Shown here: one piece after another, positions 1-5,076 of the stretch
Position numbering within the stretch: position 1 is the first letter of the stretch
Layout of the letters: the number at the start of each line of letters is the position of its first letter
NCBI GenBank assembly: GCA_004556165.1
Contig: SFIR01000044.1
Coordinates: forward strand, 1 to 5,076
DNA length: 5,076 nucleotides
From: Clostridiales bacterium
GTDB taxonomy: Bacteria; Bacillota; Clostridia; Christensenellales; CAG-138
Reading direction: 5' to 3'
The notes under the pieces: generated by a model
What the model was told of the DNA's origin: nothing
Database searches by the model: none
The model's input: the letters and a program-made list of their open reading frames with translations, nothing else
Position numbers and translations under genes: made by a program

Positions 1-43
1 TACAATAGAAGCAACCAATCCTGTACTGGCAGTTGCCCCTTTG

Positions 44-50
44 AAGGAGG
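44..50 (+). promoter_or_regulatory. Ribosome-binding site deciding the recombinase start
   Basis: AAGGAGG lies 8 bases before the ATG at 59. The reading frame stays open upstream to the window start and offers a TTG at 41, but that TTG sits before the Shine-Dalgarno sequence. A protein beginning MLRATDKITALYCRLS also matches the usual start of this recombinase family, so ATG 59 is preferred. Confidence 0.85.
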
Positions 51-58
51 AAACAGAA

Positions 59-1711
59 ATGTTACGGGCAACTGATAAAATCACCGCACTCTACTGCCGC
101 CTTTCCGTGGAGGATATGAATAAAAACGGCGGCAAAGAGGACGAATCGAACTCCATACAGAATCAAAAAATGATCCTGCTCCAGTATGCTAAGGAGAATC
201 GCTTTCCAAACCCGACCTTTTTCGTGGACGATGGCTACAGCGGCACAAACTTTGAACGCCCCGGTTTCAAAGCCATGCTTGCGGAGATCGAAGCGGGACG
301 GGTGGCAGTCTGTATCACCAAAGACCTGTCCAGACTGGGACGAAATTCTTCGCTGACCGGGCTTTATATCAACTTCACTTTTCCGAAATACAATGTGCGA
401 TATATTGCCATCAACGACCACTTTGATACCATTGACCCCAACAGCACCGACAGCGACATTGCTGGTATCAAAAACTGGTTTAACGAATTTTTCGCAAAAG
501 ATACAAGCCGAAAAATTCGTGCTGTGCAGAAAGCAAAGGGTGAGCGTGGCGTACCGCTGACCACCAATGTCCCCTTTGGATATCGCAAGGACCCGGAGGA
601 CAAAACGAAATGGATTGTGGATGAAGCGGCGGCTATAGTAGTAAGGCGTATCTTCAAGCTGTGCATGGAGGGCCGGGGGCCGATGCAGATCGCCAAGCTC
701 TTGCAGGAGGAAAAGGTACTGAATCCCACCGCATATAAGCGGCAGATCGGCATCAAGACCCCAAGCCCGGAAACCGCTGATCCGTACCATTGGAATACCA
801 ACACCGTTGTCCACATCCTGGAACGGCGGGAATACACAGGTTGTACGGTCAATTTCAAGACCTACACCAATTCCATTTGGGACAAGAAGCAGCGGGAAAC
901 GCCCCTTGAAAACCAGGTGGTTTTCTACGGCACCCATCCGGCGATTATCGAGCAGGAAGTTTTTGATAAGGTTCAGGAGATCCGGCAGCAGCGTCACCGC
1001 AGAACGAAAACGGGCAAGAGCAGCCTGTTCTCCGGCATGGTTTACTGTGCCGACTGCGGAGCAAAAATGCGGTACTGTACCACCAATTACTTTGAGAAGC
1101 GGCAGGATCACTTTGTATGCGCCAACTACCGCAGCAACACGGGAAGCTGTTCGGCCCACTTCATCCGGGCGGTTGTTCTGGAAGATTTGGTCTGGATGCA
1201 CATGAAAGCGGTCATCTTCTATGTGACACGGTATGAGAAGCACTTCCGGGAGGTCATGGAGCAAAAGCTCCGCCTGTCCAGCGAGGAAGCAATCCGTGGA
1301 CACAGAAAGCGTCTGGCACAGGCTGAGAAGCGATTGACGGAACTTGACCGCCTGTTTATCCGCATCTATGAGGACAACGTGGCTGGGCGTATTACGGACG
1401 ACCGGTTCTCCATGATGAGCAGGACTTACGAGGACGAGCAGACGCAGCTCAAGGTGGAAATCCATAGCTTACAGCAGGAAATCGAAGTACAGGAACGACA
1501 GATTGAGAATTTGGAACAGTTTATCCAACGGGTACACAAATACGAGGATTTGGACGAGCTTACCCCTTATGCTTTGCGGGAACTTGTCAAGGCGATCTAC
1601 ATTGAAGCCCCTGACAAGAGCAGCGGCAAACGGCGGCAGAACATCCGCATTTCCTATGACCTTGTGGGCTTTATCCCGGTGGAAGAACTGATAAAACAGG
1701 AAACGGCATGA
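59..1711 (+). CDS. Large serine recombinase (TndX/TnpX-like, with C-terminal DUF4368)
   Basis: This site-specific DNA recombinase of 550 residues should catalyse excision and integration of the mobile element through a covalent phosphoserine link. Residues 8-150 form the resolvase catalytic domain: YCRLS carries the predicted nucleophile Ser16 with Arg14 beside it, DDGYSGTNFERPGF is at 57-70, and KDLSRLGRN at 88-96 supplies further active-site arginines. A Recombinase domain follows (about 160-315; GVPLTTNVPFGYRKD). A zinc ribbon comes next with Cys330, Cys333, Cys354 and Cys364. A long charged coiled coil (about 405-495) and a DUF4368-type tail (about 495-548, including YALRELVKAIYIE) complete it. 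The length is close to TndX (533 residues) and shorter than TnpX (707). The gene appears intact, with no frameshift or missing catalytic residue. A hairpin overlaps its stop codon. The family call is firm; the exact element type and target site cannot be told from this protein alone. Confidence 0.95.
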   Translation: MLRATDKITALYCRLSVEDMNKNGGKEDESNSIQNQKMILLQYAKENRFPNPTFFVDDGYSGTNFERPGFKAMLAEIEAGRVAVCITKDLSRLGRNSSLTGLYINFTFPKYNVRYIAINDHFDTIDPNSTDSDIAGIKNWFNEFFAKDTSRKIRAVQKAKGERGVPLTTNVPFGYRKDPEDKTKWIVDEAAAIVVRRIFKLCMEGRGPMQIAKLLQEEKVLNPTAYKRQIGIKTPSPETADPYHWNTNTVVHILERREYTGCTVNFKTYTNSIWDKKQRETPLENQVVFYGTHPAIIEQEVFDKVQEIRQQRHRRTKTGKSSLFSGMVYCADCGAKMRYCTTNYFEKRQDHFVCANYRSNTGSCSAHFIRAVVLEDLVWMHMKAVIFYVTRYEKHFREVMEQKLRLSSEEAIRGHRKRLAQAEKRLTELDRLFIRIYEDNVAGRITDDRFSMMSRTYEDEQTQLKVEIHSLQQEIEVQERQIENLEQFIQRVHKYEDLDELTPYALRELVKAIYIEAPDKSSGKRRQNIRISYDLVGFIPVEELIKQETA

Positions 1712-1730
1712 CCGAAGCCATGCCGTTCCT
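1698..1730 (-). terminator. Hairpin overlapping the recombinase stop; probable terminator in the dehydrogenase direction
   Basis: AGGAAACGGCATG (1698-1710) pairs with CATGCCGTTCCT (1719-1730) with one bulged A. Read on the minus strand, the stem extends through a G-U pair and a C-G pair closing a UUCG tetraloop, and is followed by GUUUUAUC, which suits rho-independent termination of transcripts arriving from the dehydrogenase gene. Read on the plus strand, the loop is poorer and no U-run follows (GCAAAAAACG). The left arm lies inside the last recombinase codons. Pairing is seen directly; terminator activity is inferred. Confidence 0.5.
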
Positions 1731-1758
1731 GCAAAAAACGATATTACTTTCTTACGAC

Positions 1759-1779
1759 CCCCGACCATTCTGCACGGGG
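1759..1779. repeat. Short G/C dyad in the gap between recombinase and dehydrogenase
   Basis: CCCCG (1759-1763) and CGGGG (1775-1779) form a perfect 5-base inverted repeat around an 11-base spacer, set in otherwise AT-rich sequence. It could be a recombinase-binding dyad at the element end or a weak hairpin in the dehydrogenase 3' untranslated region. No long U-run follows directly in either direction. Confidence 0.35.
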
Positions 1780-1807
1780 ATATAATGTTAATATAGATTA
1801 TTCGCTA

Positions 1808-3154
1808 TCAGCAAACGCCCTGAGCCATCATAGCATCAGCGACCTTCTTGAAGCCTGCGATGTTTGCGCCTGCTACGAGGTTGTAGCCGAGGCCGCACTC
1901 TTCAGCTGCTTCAACGGAAGCCTTATGGATATTGTACATGATGCTCTTGAGCTGACTGTCAACTTCCTCTGCGGTCCAGCTGAGACGCTCTGCGTTCTGG
2001 CTCATTTCGAGACCGGAAACTGCAACGCCGCCTGCGTTAACTGCCTTGGAAGGAGCAACGATGAGGCCGCGCTCCATCATGTAGAACAGTGCTTCGTTGG
2101 TGGTGGGCATGTTAGCAACTTCGATGTAGTACTTGGTGCCGTTGTTTACGATATTTTCTGCTTCCTGCATATGGATCTCGTTCTGATATGCGCAGGGCAT
2201 GCAGATATCGAACTTGCGGCCCCAGGGCTTCTGGCCGGGGAAGAACTCAACGCCGAACTTGTCAGCATAGTCCTGAACCCTGTTCCTGCCGGATGCGCGC
2301 ATTTCGAGCATGTAGTCGAACTTCTCCTGGGTGCATACGCCATCGGGATCGTAGATGTAGCCATCGGGACCTGCGAGGGTGACGACCTTTGCGCCGAGCT
2401 CTGCTGCCTTGATGCAGACGCCCCAAGATACGTTACCGAAACCGCTGATGCCGATAACCTTACCTTCGATGGTGTCGTTGCAATGCTTGAGAACTTCGTT
2501 AAGATAGTAAACAGCACCGAAACCGGTTGCTTCGGGACGGATGAGGGAACCGCCGTAGCTGCGGCCCTTGCCGGTGAGAACGCCATTCTCGTATGCGCCG
2601 CGAATCCTCTTATACTGTCCGAAGAGGAAACCGATCTCACGGCCGCCTACACCGATGTCGCCTGCGGGGACGTCGATGCTGGGTCCGATGTGACGCTGGA
2701 GCTCGGTCATGAAGCTCTGGCAGAAACGCATGATCTCAGCGTCGGTCTTGCCGTTGGGATCGAAGTCGGAGCCGCCCTTACCGCCGCCCATGGGGAGGGA
2801 AGTAAGGCTGTTCTTGAAGGTCTGCTCGAAGCCGAGGAACTTCATTACGGAGAGGTTAACGTGAGAAGCGAAGCGGAGACCTCCCTTGTAAGGTCCGATT
2901 GCGCTGTTGAACTGAACACGGAAACCACGGTTTACCTGAACTTTGCCGTCACGGTCAACCCAGGGTACACGGAACTCGATGACGCGCTCCGGCTCTACGA
3001 GACGCTCAAGAAGACCGGCTTCCTGATACTCGGGGTGCTTCTCGATAACGGGTTCGAGGGATGTAAGGACTTCTTCAACGGTCTGAAGAAACTCGGGCTC
3101 ATGGGCATCGCGCTTATGAACCTTCTCAAGAACTTCCTGAATGTAAGCGTTCAT
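1808..3154 (-). CDS. gdhA: Glutamate dehydrogenase, hexameric bacterial type
   Basis: This 448-residue cytoplasmic enzyme interconverts glutamate with 2-oxoglutarate plus ammonia using a nicotinamide coenzyme, so it either assimilates ammonia or ferments glutamate. The full family length is present. Substrate-site residues include Lys90 (GPYKGGLRF), Lys114, catalytic Lys126 (PMGGGKGGSDFDP) and Asp166 (PAGDIGVGGREIG), with Ser380 in NAGGVAVSG. The coenzyme fold carries GISGFGNVSWG (235-245) and GPDGYIYDPDG (262-272). From memory, these segments and the C-terminal LSWTAEEVDS and GYNLVAGANI resemble the NAD-specific Clostridium symbiosum enzyme. Many such genes are labelled NADP-specific by default, so the coenzyme stays open with a lean to NAD. 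The start is fixed by GGAGGA nine bases upstream. It is monocistronic here, has its own strong promoter, and is convergent with the recombinase gene. Confidence 0.96.
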   Translation of the reverse strand: MNAYIQEVLEKVHKRDAHEPEFLQTVEEVLTSLEPVIEKHPEYQEAGLLERLVEPERVIEFRVPWVDRDGKVQVNRGFRVQFNSAIGPYKGGLRFASHVNLSVMKFLGFEQTFKNSLTSLPMGGGKGGSDFDPNGKTDAEIMRFCQSFMTELQRHIGPSIDVPAGDIGVGGREIGFLFGQYKRIRGAYENGVLTGKGRSYGGSLIRPEATGFGAVYYLNEVLKHCNDTIEGKVIGISGFGNVSWGVCIKAAELGAKVVTLAGPDGYIYDPDGVCTQEKFDYMLEMRASGRNRVQDYADKFGVEFFPGQKPWGRKFDICMPCAYQNEIHMQEAENIVNNGTKYYIEVANMPTTNEALFYMMERGLIVAPSKAVNAGGVAVSGLEMSQNAERLSWTAEEVDSQLKSIMYNIHKASVEAAEECGLGYNLVAGANIAGFKKVADAMMAQGVC

Positions 3155-3163
3155 TCTATTAGA

Positions 3164-3169
3164 TCCTCC
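3164..3169 (-). promoter_or_regulatory. Ribosome-binding site of the glutamate dehydrogenase gene
   Basis: The minus strand reads GGAGGA, 9 bases before the ATG whose first base is 3154. This near-perfect Shine-Dalgarno sequence supports the chosen start. Confidence 0.85.
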
Positions 3170-3198
3170 AAATTAGAATTAACATTTTTGCTCTTTCG

Positions 3199-3233
3199 AG
3201 CTGCTTATTTTCGGGGCATGACGAAAAACAGCT
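3199..3233 (-). other. Predicted hairpin in the glutamate dehydrogenase leader RNA
   Basis: In the minus-strand leader, AGCTG (3233-3229) pairs with CAGCT (3203-3199), and inside it TTTTCG (3227-3222) pairs with CGAAAA (3213-3208), giving 5 plus 6 base pairs around an asymmetric internal loop. A competing small hairpin, GCTC-GAAA-GAGC (3201-3190), shares bases 3199-3201, so the two cannot form together. No U-run follows, so it is not a clear attenuator. It may be an mRNA-stabilising structure or a regulatory leader. The pairing is seen; any function is guesswork, and I recognise no known riboswitch. Confidence 0.35.
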
Positions 3234-3254
3234 ATTCGTTTGCCCACTGCATGT

Positions 3255-3283
3255 ATCATAGAACACTCGATTGGCAATGTCAA
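3255..3283 (-). promoter_or_regulatory. SigA-type promoter of the glutamate dehydrogenase gene
   Basis: On the minus strand TTGACA (3283-3278) is followed after exactly 17 bases by TATGAT (3260-3255): a perfect -35 box and a -10 box with five of six consensus bases. Transcription should begin near 3248, leaving a leader of about 94 bases before the start codon. This predicts high expression, in line with a central nitrogen-metabolism enzyme. Confidence 0.85.
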
Positions 3284-3303
3284 CCTATATTCCGAAATAT
3301 ACT

Positions 3304-3332
3304 TTGAATTATTGCATTTTTATCAGTAAAAC
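3304..3332 (+). promoter_or_regulatory. Possible promoter of the cell-wall peptidase gene
   Basis: TTGAAT (3304-3309), 17 bases, then TAAAAC (3327-3332) is the best SigA-like pair I find upstream of the + strand gene, matching 4 of 6 bases in each box. It lies back-to-back with the much stronger dehydrogenase promoter. If the peptidase is a sporulation gene, a different sigma factor may be used and this match could be chance. Confidence 0.3.
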
Positions 3333-3424
3333 GACCGAATCCCAAGCATGGGAACCGCGGAAAGCATATCTTCCCGGGCGAGGGCATAGGTTTTTGAAAA
3401 AAGAATGATATACGGGAGGATAAT

Positions 3425-4717
3425 ATGAGAATTCTTAAGTACGGAATGAGCGGACCGGATGTGGAACTCCTGCAGCTCGGCATGCAGCGCAGCGGGTATT
3501 ATGCGGATAATCCGGACGGCATATTCGGCCCTAGGACACAGAACGCGCTGCGCAGATTTCAGGCGAGCTTCGGCCTCACTCCGGACGGCATTGCCGGTGA
3601 AAAAACCTATGCGCAGCTTCGCCCGTTCCTTGTAGGCTATTTCACAACGAAAATACGTCCTGCGGATACCTTCTATCGCCTTGCAAAACGCTATGATACT
3701 ACCATAAATGCGATTCAACAGGCAAACCCGGGGCTTGACAGCGATAATCTTCAGGTCGGCGAAAGGATAGTTATTCCGTACGGCTTTGATCTCGTACCGA
3801 TAAATGTTCACTACACGTCCGAACTCATGGAGCTGCTTGCCGAGGGGATTAAGGCAAGGTACCCGTTCACGGAGGTAGGCTCGATAGGGAAAAGCGTGAT
3901 GGGGCGTCCGCTGTATTCATTTATAATAGGAGAAGGTGAGAGGGAAGCGTTCTATAATGCCGCGCACCATGCGAATGAATGGATAACAACTCCGCTCGTT
4001 ATGAAATTCATGGAGAACTACCTCAAGGCATATATAAACAATACGAATATCCTCGGAAGGAATGCCGCTAAGCTGTATGAGAATAACATGCTCTTCCTCG
4101 TTCCGATGGTGGACCCGGACGGGGTGGATCTCGTGAACAATGCGCTTGACAGGAACGATACATATTATAAAGAAGCAAAGGCTATTTCCGAGAGGTATCC
4201 CGCGATAAGATTTCCCGATGGCTGGAAGGCAAATATTGTCGGAACCGATCTCAACCTCAACTATCCGGCAGGCTGGGAACAGGCAAAAAGGATTAAGTTC
4301 GGCATGGGGTTCACAACTCCCGCTCCTCGCGATTATGTCGGTACCGAACCGCTGAGCGCACCCGAGAGCCGTGCGGTTTATGAATTTACCCAAAAACACG
4401 ATTTCAGTCTCATCCTTGCATACCACACGCAGGGGCAGGTGATCTATTGGAAATATCAGGATATTGAGCCGCCGAGGGGGCATGAGATAGGCACCGCACT
4501 TGCCGAAGCCAGCGGATACACGCTCGATCTCGTGCCGGCTGAGAGCAGCTTTGCAGGCTATAAGGATTGGTTCATCTTGAATTACAACCGCCCGGGGTAT
4601 ACGGTCGAAGCAGGACTCGGAGTCAATCCGCTGCCGCTGTCGCAGTTCGGAACGATGTACCGCGATAATGCAGCACTCATGGTGACAGCTCTTGAAGAAA
4701 CCGCAAAGCCGGAATAA
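3425..4717 (+). CDS. M14 zinc peptidase with PG-binding and LysM domains (gamma-D-glutamyl-L-diamino acid endopeptidase-like)
   Basis: This 430-residue enzyme probably cleaves the peptide stems of peptidoglycan. Residues about 4-65 are a PG_binding_1 domain (GPDVELLQ, DGIFGPRTQNALRRFQ, LTPDGIAG). Residues about 70-118 are a LysM domain (DTFYRLAKRYDTTINAIQQAN, ending VGERIVIP). The M14 catalytic domain runs from about 130 to 425, with predicted zinc ligands His182 and Glu185 (HHANEWI) and His334 (AYHTQGQ), and catalytic Glu395 (YTVEAG). The usual Asn-Arg substrate-binding pair is Asn277-Leu278 (GTDLNLNYP), consistent with endopeptidase I-like members rather than classical carboxypeptidases. 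There is no signal peptide or membrane segment, as in the Bacillus sphaericus sporulation endopeptidase I, which suggests a role inside the cell or forespore, or release by lysis. GGGAGG ends 5 bases before the ATG, and the PG-binding fold begins at once, which fixes the start. It is a single-gene unit closed by its own terminator. Confidence 0.92.
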   Translation: MRILKYGMSGPDVELLQLGMQRSGYYADNPDGIFGPRTQNALRRFQASFGLTPDGIAGEKTYAQLRPFLVGYFTTKIRPADTFYRLAKRYDTTINAIQQANPGLDSDNLQVGERIVIPYGFDLVPINVHYTSELMELLAEGIKARYPFTEVGSIGKSVMGRPLYSFIIGEGEREAFYNAAHHANEWITTPLVMKFMENYLKAYINNTNILGRNAAKLYENNMLFLVPMVDPDGVDLVNNALDRNDTYYKEAKAISERYPAIRFPDGWKANIVGTDLNLNYPAGWEQAKRIKFGMGFTTPAPRDYVGTEPLSAPESRAVYEFTQKHDFSLILAYHTQGQVIYWKYQDIEPPRGHEIGTALAEASGYTLDLVPAESSFAGYKDWFILNYNRPGYTVEAGLGVNPLPLSQFGTMYRDNAALMVTALEETAKPE

Positions 4718-4739
4718 CATAAAAAATCTCATTCGAGAG

Positions 4740-4762
4740 CCCACCCGAGCGGTGGGTTTTTT
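4740..4762 (+). terminator. Rho-independent terminator after the peptidase gene
   Basis: CCCACC (4740-4745) pairs perfectly with GGTGGG (4751-4756) across a 5-base loop and is followed by six T residues (4757-4762). It lies 23 bases after the TAA stop and insulates the peptidase gene from the strong promoter downstream. Confidence 0.92.
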
Positions 4763-4899
4763 CATGAAAAAAATAATTAAAAAATTAAGATATATTTAGA
4801 AATATAACTTATAGAATCATGCCTATACTATTCAAAAACTCAATATTTACAAGGAAAAACCGAAGTATGCGGAGAAAAAGAGGGGAGGCGAAAAAAGTG
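4763..4899 (+). other. AT-rich non-coding region upstream of the rRNA-type promoter
   Basis: No convincing gene lies here. Bases 4763-4860 are very rich in A and T with short A-tracts, and a further A6 run (4891-4896) comes just before the -35 box. This is the position where UP elements contact the RNA polymerase alpha subunit at rRNA promoters, so part of it may boost that promoter. The purine-rich stretch 4869-4890 has no recognised role. Confidence 0.4.
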
Positions 4900-4928
4900 T
4901 TGACAAGGGGAAGGAAAGCTGATATAAT
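4900..4928 (+). promoter_or_regulatory. Perfect consensus SigA promoter, probably of an rRNA operon
   Basis: TTGACA (4900-4905) and TATAAT (4923-4928) are separated by exactly 17 bases, so both boxes match consensus fully. Transcription should begin around 4934-4936. An ideal promoter of this kind followed by a structured, non-coding leader is typical of rrn operons in Bacillota, which are usually growth-rate controlled through the initiating nucleotide. Confidence 0.9.
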
Positions 4929-4992
4929 AGCGAAGCTCGCTTGAGAGGCGAGAGCAAGCGGAGGCTGCATAGGCAGGATGAAGCATGCGAGG

Positions 4993-5005
4993 TACCTTGA
5001 AAACC
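4993..5005 (+). promoter_or_regulatory. boxA-like antitermination site
   Basis: TACCTTGAAAACC resembles the Bacillota rrn boxA (of the form TGTTCTTTGAAAAC), the RNA site bound by NusB and NusE to make polymerase resistant to termination within rRNA operons. It lies about 60 bases after the predicted transcription start. The match is good in the TTGAAAAC core and weaker at the 5' side. Confidence 0.5.
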
Positions 5006-5050
5006 GTATAGTGATAGAAAGAACTTAACGAAGTAATTTTGAGACGACCG

Positions 5051-5076
5051 GCGGCTTATCGGATAACGATAAGCGC
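5051..5076 (+). other. Strong hairpin at the right window edge
   Basis: GCTTATCG (5054-5061) pairs perfectly with CGATAAGC (5067-5074) across the loop GATAA. With one bulged G at 5053 the stem gains two more pairs (5051-5052 with 5075-5076) and may continue outside the window. It is probably a leader or processing structure ahead of 16S rRNA. Whether a U-run follows, which would make it an attenuator, cannot be seen. Confidence 0.55.

Larger units (their letters stand above)
1..1780 (+). mobile_element. Terminal part of an integrative element carrying a large serine recombinase
   Basis: The recombinase gene sits alone next to what look like ordinary chromosomal genes. In Tn4451/Tn5397-like and related clostridial elements the serine recombinase gene is commonly the last gene before one element end, which fits this layout. 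The left limit is the window edge, not the element end. The right limit is an estimate: the junction must lie after the recombinase stop (1711) and most likely before the dehydrogenase stop codon (1808). No direct or inverted end repeat can be demonstrated, because the other end is outside the window. That this is an element end is inference from gene content. Confidence 0.6.
4935..5076 (+). ncRNA. rRNA operon leader transcript (partial; 16S not reached)
   Basis: The 142 bases after the promoter have no ribosome-binding site or convincing open reading frame. They contain overlapping inverted repeats: CTCGC (4936-4940) with GCGAG (4948-4952), or alternatively CGCTTG (4938-4943) with CAAGCG (4955-4960). 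A boxA-like element follows at 4993-5005 and a strong hairpin at the window edge. The phrase CCTTGAAAACC followed by an A-rich stretch is familiar from Bacillota 16S leaders. The 16S start motif (AGAGTTTGAT) is not present, so the rRNA identity is inferred from the leader style. An unrelated structured RNA or a tRNA operon leader is the alternative. Confidence 0.65.

Noticed and set aside
62..1465. A 467-codon open frame on the minus strand opposite the recombinase
   Set aside because: It has no known motif and is explained as a shadow of the recombinase codon pattern.
1781..1786. A perfect TATAAT on the + strand in the junction gap
   Set aside because: The sequence 17 bases upstream (CCCCCG) is nothing like a -35 box, and the only thing downstream on that strand is antisense to the dehydrogenase gene.
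1925..3307. A 460-codon open frame on the + strand opposite the glutamate dehydrogenase gene
   Set aside because: It is the antisense shadow of a strongly codon-biased gene. It has no recognisable domain, and the minus strand has every catalytic motif plus a promoter and ribosome-binding site.
3343..3356. Small inverted repeat TCCCA-AGCA-TGGGA upstream of the peptidase gene
   Set aside because: The stem is only 5 pairs, no T-run follows, and it matches no operator I recognise, so it is too weak to call.
3917..4765. A 282-codon open frame on the minus strand opposite the M14 peptidase
   Set aside because: It begins inside the terminator stem region, has no domain signal, and covers a gene with intact zinc-binding motifs on the other strand.
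4931..5005. Possible tRNA suggested by the repeated GC-rich hairpins
   Set aside because: No cloverleaf, no GGTTCGAATCC-type T arm and no acceptor pairing can be drawn; a leader RNA fits better.
1..5076. CRISPR array, insertion sequence or novel defence system
   Set aside because: No regularly spaced repeats, no transposase other than the serine recombinase, and no unexplained gene cluster; every sizeable gene belongs to a known family.

Overview
The window looks like chromosome from a gut-type Clostridia species (Bacillota; Oscillospiraceae or Lachnospiraceae style). The evidence is strong GGAGG ribosome-binding sites, SigA-type promoters with TTGACA and a 17-base spacer, a glutamate dehydrogenase very like the Clostridium symbiosum enzyme, a sporulation-type cell-wall peptidase, and a large serine recombinase typical of clostridial integrative elements. 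I assign no species.

Layout. (1) Bases 1 to about 1780 are the end of an integrative mobile element. It carries a 550-residue serine recombinase (59-1711, + strand), the enzyme that would excise and integrate the element. The rest of the element lies to the left of the window. The junction with host DNA is probably between 1712 and 1807, which also holds a hairpin overlapping the recombinase stop codon and a separate G/C-rich dyad. (2) A glutamate dehydrogenase gene lies on the minus strand (3154-1808), convergent with the recombinase. It has a clear promoter at 3283-3255 and a leader of about 94 bases that can fold. (3) On the + strand, 3425-4717 encodes a three-domain peptidoglycan enzyme (PG_binding_1, LysM, M14 zinc peptidase), resembling gamma-D-glutamyl-L-diamino acid endopeptidase, and ends at a textbook terminator (4740-4762). 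(4) An AT-rich stretch leads to a perfect consensus promoter (TTGACA, 17 bases, TATAAT) at 4900-4928. The transcript that follows has the look of a ribosomal RNA operon leader, with overlapping hairpins and a boxA-like CCTTGAAAAC. The 16S gene itself is not in the window and presumably begins just beyond it.

How the parts relate. The dehydrogenase and the cell-wall peptidase are divergently transcribed from a shared 270-base gap and have no obvious functional link. The recombinase is foreign cargo next to the dehydrogenase's 3' end; an element-borne hairpin may act as the dehydrogenase's terminator. I found no CRISPR array, tRNA, insertion sequence, or sign of a new defence or biosynthetic system. 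The most interesting points are the element/host junction, the coenzyme-site residues of the dehydrogenase, the Arg-to-Leu difference in the peptidase substrate pocket, and the rRNA leader.
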